Shown: one piece after another, positions 9,081-18,450 of the stretch
Numbering within the stretch: position 1 is the stretch's first letter
Layout of the letters: every line of letters starts with the position of its first letter
Assembly: GCA_022600175.1 (NCBI GenBank)
Contig: JAHZKW010000041.1
Location: 1-43,407, forward strand
Reading direction: 5' to 3'
Length of the DNA: 43,407 nucleotides
Origin: Campylobacterota bacterium
GTDB lineage: Bacteria; Campylobacterota; Campylobacteria; Campylobacterales; QNZT01
The notes under the pieces: model-generated
Databases searched by the model: none
Told to the model about the DNA's origin: nothing
What the model saw: only the letters and a program-made list of their open reading frames with translations
Translations under genes and position numbers: made by a program

Positions 9081-9686
9081 ATGCTTGGTGAAATTGTAGA
9101 TATTGTTGTTGGGTTTGTAGAACAGTGGGGTTATATCGGTATCTTTGTCATGATGTTTTTAGAGAGTACCTTTTTCCCTTTTCCAAGTGAAGTAGCAATG
9201 ATCCCTGCGGGGTATCTTGCTTTTCAAGGCAAGATGAATATTTGGTTAGCCATCTTAGCAGGTACCACAGGTTCACTTGCAGGCGCGCTTTTTAACTACT
9301 ATCTAGCACGCTCTATGGGACGTAAACTCCTCATCAAATATGGTAGATATGTCTTTATCAAAGAAGAGACCATCTATAAACTTGAAAAGTTTTTCACAGA
9401 GCATGGACATATCTCAACTTTTACAGGAAGGCTTATACCTGGTATTAGACAGCTTATCTCTCTACCTGCGGGACTCTCACGGATGAATATCTTCGAGTTT
9501 AGTACCTATACTACACTCGGTGCAGGTATTTGGGTAGCGATCTTAGCCGTTCTTGGATATTATGCAGGTGCACATGAAGAGCTATGGAGAGCACATCTTA
9601 AAGAGATTACAATCGGGATTTTTGTACTTTTAGTGATTGGTATTGCTATTTACGTTACCAGACATAAAAAGCAAAACAGGGAGTAA
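9081..9686 (+). CDS. DedA-family membrane protein (candidate undecaprenyl-phosphate flippase)
   Basis: 201 residues with several membrane segments. It has the DedA/SNARE-associated (VTT) signatures: FLESTFFPFPSE at residues 26-37 with the essential acidic residue E28, and GRLIPGIRQLISLPAG around residues 114-129 with the conserved arginines. Some family members (UptA of Bacillus, DedA proteins of Gram-negatives) return undecaprenyl phosphate to the cytoplasmic face. The position 9 bp behind uppP, whose product makes undecaprenyl phosphate on the outer face, supports that role here, but other DedA proteins move other phospholipids. The start ATG 9081 has AAGGAGA upstream. The 75 bp to lysA show no gene and no convincing terminator. 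Confidence 0.9.
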   Translation: MLGEIVDIVVGFVEQWGYIGIFVMMFLESTFFPFPSEVAMIPAGYLAFQGKMNIWLAILAGTTGSLAGALFNYYLARSMGRKLLIKYGRYVFIKEETIYKLEKFFTEHGHISTFTGRLIPGIRQLISLPAGLSRMNIFEFSTYTTLGAGIWVAILAVLGYYAGAHEELWRAHLKEITIGIFVLLVIGIAIYVTRHKKQNRE

Positions 9687-9761
9687 AGCCAACTCCCACC
9701 CCTCTTCAACCAACCCCTAAGAGATTTTTCGATAATATCCCTCAAAAACAGGGTACTTTAA

Positions 9762-10967
9762 ATGATAAATTTTCAAGCCTTAAGCGATAAATATGCTACA
9801 CCACTTTACCTCTATGACTTCGATCATATCACCACAAGATATAATGCACTTAAAGAGGCATTTCGTGCCAAAAAATCACTCATCTGCTATGCCGTTAAAG
9901 CCAACTCAAACCTTTCAGTTGTTAAACATTTAGGTGATTTAGGTGCAGGATGTGACTGTGTCTCTATCGGAGAAGTTAATCGTGCATTTTTAGCAGGTGT
10001 CCCCGCCTATAAGATTATCTTCAGTGGTGTGGGTAAAAAAGATGACGAGATCAAAGAGGCAATAGAGAAAGATATCCTCATGATCAACCTTGAGAGTGAA
10101 GCAGAGTTAGCACGTGTAGAGCTTATGGCAAAAGCCGTTGACAAAGTAGCACGTATCAGTATCAGAGTAAACCCAAATATTGACCCTAAAACACACCCTT
10201 ATATCTCAACAGGGCTTAGTAGTAATAAATTTGGTGTAGATATCGAAGATGCAAAACGTATGTATATCCAAGCTAAAAAATCACCATTTTTAGATCCTGT
10301 AGGTATCCACTTTCATATCGGTTCACAACTCACAGAGCTTGACCCCATTCGTGAATCAAGTGAAGTGGTTGCTGATCTGGTAAGAAATCTTAAAGCACTT
10401 GATATCAAAATCAAGTTTTTCGATATCGGTGGAGGCTTAGGGATACAATACAATGACGAAACGCTCATCAACCCTTATGATTATGCACAAGCAATCTTCT
10501 CCACACTTGCGACACTTGATGTGACTATCATGTGTGAACCAGGAAGATTCTTAGTGGGAGAGAGTGGGTATTTCTTAACTAAAGTCCTCTATGAAAAAAC
10601 AAATGAAAATAAACGCTTTGTCATTGTTGATGGGGCGATGAATGACCTCATACGACCTTCTCTCTATAACGCGTATCATCAGATCGAAGTTGTAGACAAA
10701 CATGACAATGTCAGTAAGGCAGATGTCGTAGGTCCTGTGTGTGAAAGCGGTGATTTCTTTGCCAAAGATATAGCGTTACCACACACAGAACACAATGATC
10801 TCTTGGTACTCAAATCAGCAGGTGCTTACTGTTATACCATGAGCAGTAACTATAACACGAGAGGGAAAGTCGCAGAAGTTGCACTCGAAAATGGTAAAGA
10901 TCGATTGATCCGAAAACGTGAAAACTTTGAAGATATGATCGCACTAGAAAAGGAGTTTATCAAATGA
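9762..10967 (+). CDS. lysA: Diaminopimelate decarboxylase
   Basis: 401 residues, the usual length. This is a fold-III PLP enzyme: the cofactor lysine is K46 in YAVKANSN, the phosphate-binding glycine loop is GGGLGIQY (about residues 223-230), and substrate/PLP residues appear in CEPGRFLVGESGY and GPVCESGDF, where the cysteine belongs to the partner active site of the dimer. It converts meso-diaminopimelate to lysine in the cytoplasm, the last step of lysine synthesis. It starts a plus-strand run in which the next gene overlaps by 4 bp (ATGA). Confidence 0.97.
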   Translation: MINFQALSDKYATPLYLYDFDHITTRYNALKEAFRAKKSLICYAVKANSNLSVVKHLGDLGAGCDCVSIGEVNRAFLAGVPAYKIIFSGVGKKDDEIKEAIEKDILMINLESEAELARVELMAKAVDKVARISIRVNPNIDPKTHPYISTGLSSNKFGVDIEDAKRMYIQAKKSPFLDPVGIHFHIGSQLTELDPIRESSEVVADLVRNLKALDIKIKFFDIGGGLGIQYNDETLINPYDYAQAIFSTLATLDVTIMCEPGRFLVGESGYFLTKVLYEKTNENKRFVIVDGAMNDLIRPSLYNAYHQIEVVDKHDNVSKADVVGPVCESGDFFAKDIALPHTEHNDLLVLKSAGAYCYTMSSNYNTRGKVAEVALENGKDRLIRKRENFEDMIALEKEFIK

Positions 10968-12034
10968 CTTTAGAGGAATTAAGAGTACACATTAACACCC
11001 TAGACGACACGCTTTTAGAGCTTTTAAACAAACGTATGGAGTATGTAGAAGCGGTGGGAAAAGTGAAACAAAATGACGGCTCTAGCATCTATCGACCTGA
11101 ACGTGAGCAACAGATCATACAAAGACTCTGTGAAAAAAATGATGGTCACTTGACACCTGATGCCATAGAGGCGATCTACATGGAGATTTTTGCAGTGAGT
11201 CGAAATCTTGAACTTCCAGAAAAAGTGGCTTACCTTGGACCTGAGGGAAGCTACTCACACCAAACAGCAGAAGCACGCTTTGGTGCAATGAGCTCTTATC
11301 TGCCGCTCAACTCCATAGAAGCTGTCTTTAAAGTATTAGAAAATAAAGAGGCAAAATTTGGTGTTGTCCCAATCGAGAACAATACTGACGGTGCAGTGGG
11401 TGCAACACTAGACTGCTTAGGTAAGTATAACTCACTCATCGTAGCAGAAGCCTACATGGATATCCACCACTCTTTTGCAACTGTGGTAGAAGAGCTTAAA
11501 GATATCAAACGTATCTACTCACATCCACAAGGCTATAACCAATGTAAAAACTTTCTTGAAGAGCACCTTTTACAAGATGTAGAGTTTATCCCCACACGTT
11601 CAACCTCAGCAGCAGCAAGGCGTGCAAAAGATGATACAAGCTCTGCAGCTATCTGTTCACATATCGCGGCAAAACTAAACAAACTACCAATTCATTTTGA
11701 AAAGATTGAAGATAATTTAGCCAACCAGACGAGGTTTTTAATCCTCAGTGATTTTAAAAACCAAAAAGGGGATAGTGATAAAACCTCGATCCTTGCAAAA
11801 ACAGAAGATAAGCCAGGTAGTTTGGTCGCATTTTTACAAAGTTTTCAAGATAAAGGTATCAACCTTACTAAAATTGAGTCACGTCCACTCAAAGAGAAAA
11901 ACTTTCAATCCATCTTTTTTATTGACTTTAAAGGACATATTGATGACGAAAAAATCAAAGCGCTGATTGAAAACTCACCGAATAAAATTAAATGGCTAGG
12001 AAGCTATGTCAATGGAGAAAAAGATGCAATTTAA
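10964..12034 (+). CDS. pheA: Bifunctional chorismate mutase/prephenate dehydratase
   Basis: 356 residues. The order is an AroQ-type chorismate mutase (about 1-85; LRVHINTLDDTLLELLNKRM, then YRPERE), a prephenate dehydratase (about 88-262; VAYLGPEGSYSHQTA, PIENNTDGAVG and the catalytic TRF in NQTRFLIL), and a C-terminal ACT domain (about 271-345) with the ESRP motif expected for feedback binding of phenylalanine. It makes phenylpyruvate from chorismate. The ATGA overlap with lysA implies translational coupling, and its own end overlaps the hisC start by 11 bp. Regulation by phenylalanine is inferred from the ACT domain. Confidence 0.97.
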   Translation: MTLEELRVHINTLDDTLLELLNKRMEYVEAVGKVKQNDGSSIYRPEREQQIIQRLCEKNDGHLTPDAIEAIYMEIFAVSRNLELPEKVAYLGPEGSYSHQTAEARFGAMSSYLPLNSIEAVFKVLENKEAKFGVVPIENNTDGAVGATLDCLGKYNSLIVAEAYMDIHHSFATVVEELKDIKRIYSHPQGYNQCKNFLEEHLLQDVEFIPTRSTSAAARRAKDDTSSAAICSHIAAKLNKLPIHFEKIEDNLANQTRFLILSDFKNQKGDSDKTSILAKTEDKPGSLVAFLQSFQDKGINLTKIESRPLKEKNFQSIFFIDFKGHIDDEKIKALIENSPNKIKWLGSYVNGEKDAI

Positions 12035-13127
12035 TCCTGAACTTGCAGAGATTAAAACTTATGAAGGGGGAAAACCCATAGAGCTTGTGATGCGTGAATA
12101 TGGGATCAAAGAGGAGGAGATCGTAAAGCTTGCGAGCAATGAAAACCCCAATGGTGTTAGTCCTAAAGTGGTTGAGGCGGTACAAAATAGTGCACATAAG
12201 ATGTTCATGTACCCTGATGATGCGATGGTTACACTTAAAAGTGGATTAGCAAAACAGTTTGGTGTCACGCAAGAGAACCTTATCATTGGTGCAGGAAGTG
12301 ATGAAGTGATCAACTTTGCTATCCGTGCAAAAGCCAACCCCACACAAAAGGTTCTCACAGCGGGTGTCACATTTGCGATGTATGATATCTATGCAAAACA
12401 GATTGCTGCACCTGTGATTAAAACCACATCCCAACAACATGATCTTGCAGAATTCTTAGCACTGTATAAAGCCAATCCAGATATTGCTGTTATCTTTTTA
12501 TGCCTTCCAAACAATCCATTAGGGGAGTCATTAAGCAGAGCAGAGGTGTATGAGTTTATCGCACAAGTTGACACAGAGACACTGGTTGTCGTTGATGGGG
12601 CATATCAAGAGTACGCATCGTATAAAGATAGTGATTATAAGATTGATCCCTCAGACTTAATTGCAACTTTTCCCAATACACTTTATCTAGGTACATTTTC
12701 TAAAGCTTATGGTTTAGGCGGTATGCGTGTGGGATATGGTATTGGGGCAAAAGAGGTCATCGATACACTCTATAAAGTACGTCCTCCTTTTAATGTCACT
12801 ACACTCTCTTTAGTCGCAGCAACAACTGCCTTGGAAGATCAAGCCTTCGTGAATGAAGCAGTTGCACTGAACTTCTCTGAAATGGAACGCTACGAAACAT
12901 TTGCCAAAGAAAATAAAATAGATTTTATCAAAAGTTATACTAATTTTATTACTTTAATCTTTAACGAAAATCTTAACTCTAAAGAGGTGGCTCAATTATT
13001 ATTAAAAAAAGGTATAATCGTGAGAGATTTAACCAGCTATGGGGTCAATGCGATTCGTATTACGATTGGAACACCTACACAAAATAGCAAATTTTTTGAG
13101 ACCTTCACAAAGGTTTTAACAGCATAG
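12024..13127 (+). CDS. hisC: Histidinol-phosphate aminotransferase
   Basis: 367 residues from ATG 12024. This start is preferred over in-frame ATGs at 12006 and 12012 because GGAG (12014-12017) stands 6 nt before it and the protein then begins MQFNPELAEIKTYEGGKP, as expected for HisC. It is a fold-I PLP aminotransferase: NENPNG near residue 38, GAGSDEVI, the PNNPLG motif, and the PLP lysine K227 in GTFSKAYGLGGMRVGY. It transfers an amino group from glutamate to imidazole acetol-phosphate in histidine synthesis, and enzymes of this group may also act on phenylpyruvate. The latter would suit its place directly behind pheA. Confidence 0.95.
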   Translation: MQFNPELAEIKTYEGGKPIELVMREYGIKEEEIVKLASNENPNGVSPKVVEAVQNSAHKMFMYPDDAMVTLKSGLAKQFGVTQENLIIGAGSDEVINFAIRAKANPTQKVLTAGVTFAMYDIYAKQIAAPVIKTTSQQHDLAEFLALYKANPDIAVIFLCLPNNPLGESLSRAEVYEFIAQVDTETLVVVDGAYQEYASYKDSDYKIDPSDLIATFPNTLYLGTFSKAYGLGGMRVGYGIGAKEVIDTLYKVRPPFNVTTLSLVAATTALEDQAFVNEAVALNFSEMERYETFAKENKIDFIKSYTNFITLIFNENLNSKEVAQLLLKKGIIVRDLTSYGVNAIRITIGTPTQNSKFFETFTKVLTA

Positions 13128-13134
13128 GAAAAAG

Positions 13135-14829
13135 ATGGACTTTAAGACGCTTTTAGAACAGATAACAGCGCTTTTTCAAAACCTTTCAACCAAACAAAAA
13201 GCGATCATTGGTACCTCTACAATCTCAGTGATTGGCTTTATCGTCTTTTTGGTACTTTATACCAATGCCCAAAAGAGTAGTGCCGATGGTTACGGCGTAC
13301 TCTTTGACAATATCAACGCTTCAGACTCAGCACTAGTGATCGAACAACTTGAAAAAGATGGTGTCCCATATAAACTACTAGATGAAGGCACTATCAAAGT
13401 ACCCAAAGAGGTGGTCTATAAAGAGCGTATTGCAGTTGCTGCACTTGGGATTCCTAAAAATAGTAAAGTAGGTTTTGAACTCTTTGATAAACAGGACTTC
13501 GGAGAAACTGACTTTGCACAAAAGATCAAATACCTTAGAGCTTTAGAGGGTGAACTGGCACGCACGATCGGTTCACTGACGCCTATCGAAGATGCCAAGG
13601 TACATATTGCACTGCCTAAAGAGAGTGTATTTGTGGAGAAACAGACCTACCCTACAGCCTCTGTAGTACTAAGCATCCATCCTAGTATGAAACTTGCCAA
13701 TAAACAGATCATCGGAATTAAAAATCTTATCGCTGCTTCTGTCGCAAAACTGCGTGTTGAAAATGTACAAGTTGTCAATCAAGACGGAGAGTCATTAGGC
13801 ACTGAAAGTACAGATGGTTTTGAGTCTGATATCGTTGCTGCACAGATTAAATATAAAAATGATTTTGAACGTGCTTATGAGCAAAAAATTGAAAAAGTAT
13901 TGGCACCTATTCTTGGGGGAAGTAACAAGGTTGTTGCCAAAGTAAGCATTGATTTTGACTTTGAACAAAAAAATACAGTCAGTGAGTTTTATGATCCTGA
14001 GTCTGTGGTACGAAGTGAACAAAGTACCGAAGAAACTAAAGAGGGAAGCAAAACCAAAGAGACAGGTGGTGTACCAGGTGCCATTAGCAATATAGGTCCT
14101 GTGCAAGGGGTAGATGAAAATAAAAATGAGGGTGAAAAGTACGAAAAAAGCTCCACTACAACTAACTATGAGATTTCTAAGAAAGTCACCAATATCAAAG
14201 GTGAGTTTGCCAGAATCAAGCGTGTCACGGCTTCAGTCGTTGTAGATGGAAAATATCAAGCCAAAAAAGATGCAGAGGGAAATCCACTCCCGGAGGTTGA
14301 ATATATAGCTTTAGAGGGTAGTGAAATTGATGCGATCACCAATATCGTGAAAAATAGCTTCGGTTATGATCAAAAACGTGGTGACCAAGTCGCTGTGAGT
14401 AATTTTGAATTTAACCCCTCTTCTGCGAAGCCTGATGATTTAGCAGAAAATGTCTCTAATATTGCAAACAATTATGTCACGCCATTTTTACCGCTGTTAA
14501 AATTTTTATTTGCTGCCGTTTTACTCTTTATCTTTTATAAAAAAATTATTGCACCATTTGGGGAGCGAATGCTTCAAGACTATGAAGCAGAGAGCCAAGA
14601 TATTGAAGAGATTGAAGTGGAAGAGGATCAAGAAGATACAGATGCACTCAGAGAGTATAATGAGGCCAAAAGAAAAGCAGAAGAGGAGTTGGGAATCTCA
14701 GGTCCTGTGGATGAAGATGAGATCAAACATGATGTCTTACTGCAAAAAATACGCTCTGAGATTGAACAACATCCTGAAGATGCAGCTAAGCTGATTAAAT
14801 CAATCGTTGATAATGATAAAGAGTTTTAA
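13135..14829 (+). CDS. fliF: Flagellar MS-ring protein FliF
   Basis: 564 residues, normal for the family. A transmembrane helix (about residues 23-45) leads to the YscJ/FliF ring-building domains (VPYKLLDEGTIKVP; the QRALEGELART-like segment here reads KYLRALEGELARTIGSL). A less conserved periplasmic beta-collar region rich in E/K/G follows (about 285-345), then a second helix (about 446-468) and an acidic C-terminal tail that binds FliG. It forms the basal-body ring in the inner membrane. AGGAAAAAG precedes the ATG, and the gene starts 8 bp after hisC. fliG follows with no gap. Confidence 0.97.
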   Translation: MDFKTLLEQITALFQNLSTKQKAIIGTSTISVIGFIVFLVLYTNAQKSSADGYGVLFDNINASDSALVIEQLEKDGVPYKLLDEGTIKVPKEVVYKERIAVAALGIPKNSKVGFELFDKQDFGETDFAQKIKYLRALEGELARTIGSLTPIEDAKVHIALPKESVFVEKQTYPTASVVLSIHPSMKLANKQIIGIKNLIAASVAKLRVENVQVVNQDGESLGTESTDGFESDIVAAQIKYKNDFERAYEQKIEKVLAPILGGSNKVVAKVSIDFDFEQKNTVSEFYDPESVVRSEQSTEETKEGSKTKETGGVPGAISNIGPVQGVDENKNEGEKYEKSSTTTNYEISKKVTNIKGEFARIKRVTASVVVDGKYQAKKDAEGNPLPEVEYIALEGSEIDAITNIVKNSFGYDQKRGDQVAVSNFEFNPSSAKPDDLAENVSNIANNYVTPFLPLLKFLFAAVLLFIFYKKIIAPFGERMLQDYEAESQDIEEIEVEEDQEDTDALREYNEAKRKAEEELGISGPVDEDEIKHDVLLQKIRSEIEQHPEDAAKLIKSIVDNDKEF

Positions 14830-15861
14830 ATGAATACTGAACTAACCCCAGAACAACAAGAGATCTATGATGGTTTGACGATCGATAAAAAATTATCGAT
14901 CTTACTGACACAGTTAGGCGATGAGACAACGTCAAGACTATTTGCCAATATGGATGTCGAGATGGTGACTGAACTCTCTTCTGGTATCGTACAACTTGAA
15001 AATGTAGATAAACCTGTTGCAACAGCAGTCCTTGAAGAGTTTTCTGCTCTTTTTCAATCTAACCAATATATCGTTAATGGTGGTTTTGACTATGCTAAAG
15101 AGATTTTATTTAAAACCTTTGGTCCTGATACGGCACAATCTATTTTAAATAAACTCTCCAAAGATATCAGTGAAGCCAAAAGTTTTAATTTTCTTTCAAA
15201 AGTAAAACCTGAACAACTTGCAGACTTTATCGTCACCGAACATCCTCAAACTATTGCGTTAATCTTAGCACATATGAATCCTGTCTCTGCAGCAGAAACA
15301 CTCTCATTTTTTGAAGATGACTTAAGAGCTGATGTCACCATACGTATGGCAAACTTGGGGGATATCTCTCCTGCGATCATCAAAAGAGTCTCAGCAGTAT
15401 TAGAGAGTAAGCTAGAGTCACTTACCTCTTATAAGGTTGAAGTGGGTGGACCTCGTGCAGTGGCTGAGATCCTCAATAAATTAGGACAAAAAGCAACCAA
15501 GTCAACCATGGAGCTTATTGAAAAATCAGATAATGATCTTGCCAATGTCATCAAAGAACTTATGTTTACTTTTGAAGATATCAATAAACTTGACGCCGCA
15601 GCAATTCGTGAGCTCCTAAAAGTACTCGATAAAAATCAACTCATGGTTGCACTCAAAGGGAGTGGCGGAGATTTGAAAGAGAAGTTTTTGGAAAACATGT
15701 CTCAACGTGCCGCTGAAGCATTTGAAGAAGAGATGGGCTTTTTAGGTGCTACGAAAGTCAAAGATGTAGAAGAAGCACAACGAAAAATTGTTGAAGAAGT
15801 ACAAAAACTAGCAGAAAAAGGGTTAGTACAAATTGGTGAAGCTGATGAGGTGATTGAGTAA
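14830..15861 (+). CDS. fliG: Flagellar motor switch protein FliG
   Basis: 343 residues, the typical length. The N-terminal domain binds FliF, the middle domain contains the conserved EHPQTIALIL (from about residue 137), which contacts FliM, and the C-terminal domain contains the charged torque-generating helix around AAEAFEEEMGF. It is the rotor protein that interacts with the stator and sets rotation direction. The ATG lies directly after the fliF stop, so the two are probably translationally coupled. Confidence 0.97.
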   Translation: MNTELTPEQQEIYDGLTIDKKLSILLTQLGDETTSRLFANMDVEMVTELSSGIVQLENVDKPVATAVLEEFSALFQSNQYIVNGGFDYAKEILFKTFGPDTAQSILNKLSKDISEAKSFNFLSKVKPEQLADFIVTEHPQTIALILAHMNPVSAAETLSFFEDDLRADVTIRMANLGDISPAIIKRVSAVLESKLESLTSYKVEVGGPRAVAEILNKLGQKATKSTMELIEKSDNDLANVIKELMFTFEDINKLDAAAIRELLKVLDKNQLMVALKGSGGDLKEKFLENMSQRAAEAFEEEMGFLGATKVKDVEEAQRKIVEEVQKLAEKGLVQIGEADEVIE

Positions 15862-15863
15862 TC

Positions 15864-16622
15864 ATGAGCGATGTCATCAATGCCAAAAGTACAGGATCTG
15901 TTAAGGTACAAAAATATGAATTTGGCAAACTTGAGATAGAGAATAAAACAGATCAATTTAATACCAATATTTTTAAGGGAACCCTTGAAGAAAACCTACC
16001 TGATGAGAGTGAAACAGAGGAGCAGACACAAGAGAATTCATCCGAATTTTTAGAAAAAATTGACCTGCTTACTTCTGAAATTGTCTCTTTACAAATGGAA
16101 CTTGAAAACGAAAAAAAAAGTAGGCAAGAGGAATTAACAATTGCTAAAAATGAAGCTTTTGAAGCAGGTAAAGCAGAAGGAATTAAAGAGACTGGAGAGA
16201 GTATACAGGGTGAAAATGATGATCTTAAAAGTCAACTCATTAGATCTATCACACTACTAGATGAGCAGACTAGCACAATAGCGGGACAATTTGTCAATAT
16301 TGAAGAAGATTTAATTGAGAGTGCAGTTTTAATCGCACAAAAAGTGATCAAAAAAGAGTTAGAGCAAAATTCATCTCATGTCGCAAAATCAATCGCATCA
16401 GCACTCATTGACTCCTTAAAAAGTGTTGCTACATTCAAAATTAAGGTAAATCCTTTTGATTTTAAAGAGATATCAGAACAATTTAACGGGGATTCTATTA
16501 AGATAGAGGCAGACGAAGCAATCAGTCCGGGGGGAGTCGTCATTTTGAGTGATACTACAAATATTGACGGCACTATCTCGACGCGACTAAATAAAGCTAT
16601 GGACCTTATTGGTAAAGAGTAG
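15864..16622 (+). CDS. fliH: Flagellar assembly protein FliH
   Basis: 252 residues. Identity rests on position behind fliG and on overall pattern: a variable, acidic N-terminus, a long Glu/Lys/Gln-rich helical middle (about residues 60-130), and a C-terminal domain like V-ATPase subunit E/FliH (SAVLIAQKVIKKELEQN; NPFDFKEI; ending VVILSDTTNIDGTISTRL). FliH regulates the FliI ATPase of the flagellar export apparatus in the cytoplasm. It starts 2 bp after the fliG stop. Confidence 0.92.
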   Translation: MSDVINAKSTGSVKVQKYEFGKLEIENKTDQFNTNIFKGTLEENLPDESETEEQTQENSSEFLEKIDLLTSEIVSLQMELENEKKSRQEELTIAKNEAFEAGKAEGIKETGESIQGENDDLKSQLIRSITLLDEQTSTIAGQFVNIEEDLIESAVLIAQKVIKKELEQNSSHVAKSIASALIDSLKSVATFKIKVNPFDFKEISEQFNGDSIKIEADEAISPGGVVILSDTTNIDGTISTRLNKAMDLIGKE

Positions 16623-16629
16623 AAGTAGT

Positions 16630-18420
16630 ATGAATATAAAAGAAAAAAGCATTGACGAACTCAATGCACTATGTACAGATATCCGTAAAAAGATTTTAGA
16701 GACAGTCAGTCAAAATGGTGGACATCTAAGTTCAACACTGGGTGTAGTAGAGCTCATTGTTGCGATGCATTATGTCTTTGATGCAGAAAATGATCCCTTT
16801 ATTTATGATGTTTCACATCAAGCCTATGCACATAAGTTATTAACCGATAGATGGGAAAAGTTTGATACATTGAGACAGTTTGGGGGTATCAGCGGATACA
16901 CAAAACCTAGTGAATCTCCTTATGACTACTTTGTGGCTGGACACAGCTCTACCTCTATCTCATTGGCGGTTGGTGCAGCTAAAGCGATTAAACTCAAAGG
17001 TGAAGATCGTTTACCCATTGCGATGATTGGTGATGGATCGATGACCGCAGGTATGGTCTATGAAGCGATGAATGAGCTAGGCCATGCAAAATATCCTTGT
17101 GTGATCATTTTAAATGATAATGAGATGAGTATCGCAAAACCTATAGGGGCGATCAGTAACTATCTCTCACAAGTGATGGCTGGGCGTATCTACCAAAAAA
17201 TCAAAACCAAAACAGCACATGTCTTAGAGCACTTTCCTGAAGGTGCAACCTATATGGCAAAAAAGTTTGAAGAGAGTTTCAAACTTATCACCCCTGGTAT
17301 CTTGTTTGAAGAGCTTGGGCTGGAGTATATTGGTCCAACCAATGGACATGATATCGAAGCACTGATCGAATCTTTTACGATTGCCAAAGAGATGAAAAAA
17401 CCCGTCATCCTCCATGCACAGACCATAAAAGGAAAAGGGTATGGTATCGCTGAGGGTTCATTTGAACATTGGCATGGGGTCAGTCCATTTGAACTAGAGA
17501 GTGGTAAAGCGAAGAAAAAATCAGGCACTAAAAATGCTACGACTATGTTTGGTGAATCACTCCTTGCACTAGCACAAGAGAAAGAAGATGTTGTTGGTGT
17601 CACTGCCGCAATGCCAAGTGGTACAGGTATCAAAATATTGATGGAAACTCTACCTGAGAGATTTTGGGATGTCGCCATTGCAGAACAACATGCCGTTACC
17701 TCAATGTGTGCGATGGCAAAAGAGGGATTTAAACCTTATATCGCAATCTACTCTACTTTTTTACAACGTGCTTATGATCAAGTGATTCATGATGCTTGTA
17801 TTATTGGTCTTCCAGTCGTATTTGCAATTGATCGTGCAGGTATTGTAGGTGAAGATGGAGAGACACATCAAGGGGCTTTTGATATCTCCTACCTTAGAGC
17901 CATCCCCAACATGACACTTTTTGCACCACGGGATGAAGCAAGTATGCAATACGCTATCGAGTTTGCCTATGAGATGCAAACACCTTGTGCATTTCGTTAC
18001 CCTAGAGGGGCATTTTTACCTGCTCCTTATGAGAGTAAACCTTTTACCTTAGGTAAGGCACAACTACTCAAAGGGGGTGAGAGTGATATCTTACTAATCG
18101 GATATGGCAACGGTGTTGGACGGGCATGTGAGACAGCAGCACAACTGGATCAAGATGTCGCTATCTTAGACCTTATCTTTGTCAAACCATTAGATGAACA
18201 AACCCTTAGAAGATTGAGTAAAAAATATACGAAGTGGTATATTTTCAGTGATTCGGCTAAAATGGGTGGTGTTGCTAGTGCCATACAAGAGTTGGGAATA
18301 GAAGGTGTGACTATCACCTCTTTTGAATATGAAGACCACTTTATCACCCATGGTAATACCCAAAAAGTAGAAGCTTCGATGGGGCTTTTGCCAGAGCAAC
18401 TGGCTAATAAAATAGGATAA
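16630..18420 (+). CDS. dxs: 1-deoxy-D-xylulose-5-phosphate synthase
   Basis: 596 residues from ATG 16630; an upstream in-frame TTG would add seven residues overlapping fliH and is less likely. The thiamine diphosphate site is clear: GDGSMTAGM through NDNEMSI, plus HGVSPFE, and the catalytic glutamate in AEQHAVT. It condenses pyruvate with glyceraldehyde 3-phosphate in the first step of the MEP isoprenoid pathway, which also feeds undecaprenyl carriers. The fliF-fliG-fliH-dxs order matches what is known from Helicobacter and Campylobacter. Here the next gene is not lepA or perR but an acyl-CoA synthetase, which suggests an inserted or rearranged segment. Confidence 0.97.
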   Translation: MNIKEKSIDELNALCTDIRKKILETVSQNGGHLSSTLGVVELIVAMHYVFDAENDPFIYDVSHQAYAHKLLTDRWEKFDTLRQFGGISGYTKPSESPYDYFVAGHSSTSISLAVGAAKAIKLKGEDRLPIAMIGDGSMTAGMVYEAMNELGHAKYPCVIILNDNEMSIAKPIGAISNYLSQVMAGRIYQKIKTKTAHVLEHFPEGATYMAKKFEESFKLITPGILFEELGLEYIGPTNGHDIEALIESFTIAKEMKKPVILHAQTIKGKGYGIAEGSFEHWHGVSPFELESGKAKKKSGTKNATTMFGESLLALAQEKEDVVGVTAAMPSGTGIKILMETLPERFWDVAIAEQHAVTSMCAMAKEGFKPYIAIYSTFLQRAYDQVIHDACIIGLPVVFAIDRAGIVGEDGETHQGAFDISYLRAIPNMTLFAPRDEASMQYAIEFAYEMQTPCAFRYPRGAFLPAPYESKPFTLGKAQLLKGGESDILLIGYGNGVGRACETAAQLDQDVAILDLIFVKPLDEQTLRRLSKKYTKWYIFSDSAKMGGVASAIQELGIEGVTITSFEYEDHFITHGNTQKVEASMGLLPEQLANKIG

Positions 18421-18434
18421 AATTTATCTTATTT
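18410..18434. terminator. AT-rich palindrome across the dxs stop
   Basis: Arms 18410-18421 and 18423-18434 pair over 12 positions with one G-T wobble, overlapping the dxs stop codon at 18418-18420. With only one G-C pair it is a weak hairpin, though the 3' arm is T-rich. It may be a leaky terminator marking the end of the core operon, or chance in AT-rich DNA. Confidence 0.25.
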
Positions 18435-18450
18435 AGATATACTGTCTAAC

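Noticed and set aside
9738-9754. CCCT...AGGG hairpin before lysA as a terminator or operator
   Set aside because: Only four pairs, no T run; too weak to support.
12006-12023. Earlier ATG starts for hisC (12006, 12012)
   Set aside because: Neither has a ribosome site, whereas GGAG stands 6 nt before the ATG at 12024.
16609-16629. TTG start giving dxs seven extra residues
   Set aside because: It overlaps fliH, has no ribosome site, and the ATG at 16630 gives a protein beginning as known Dxs proteins do.
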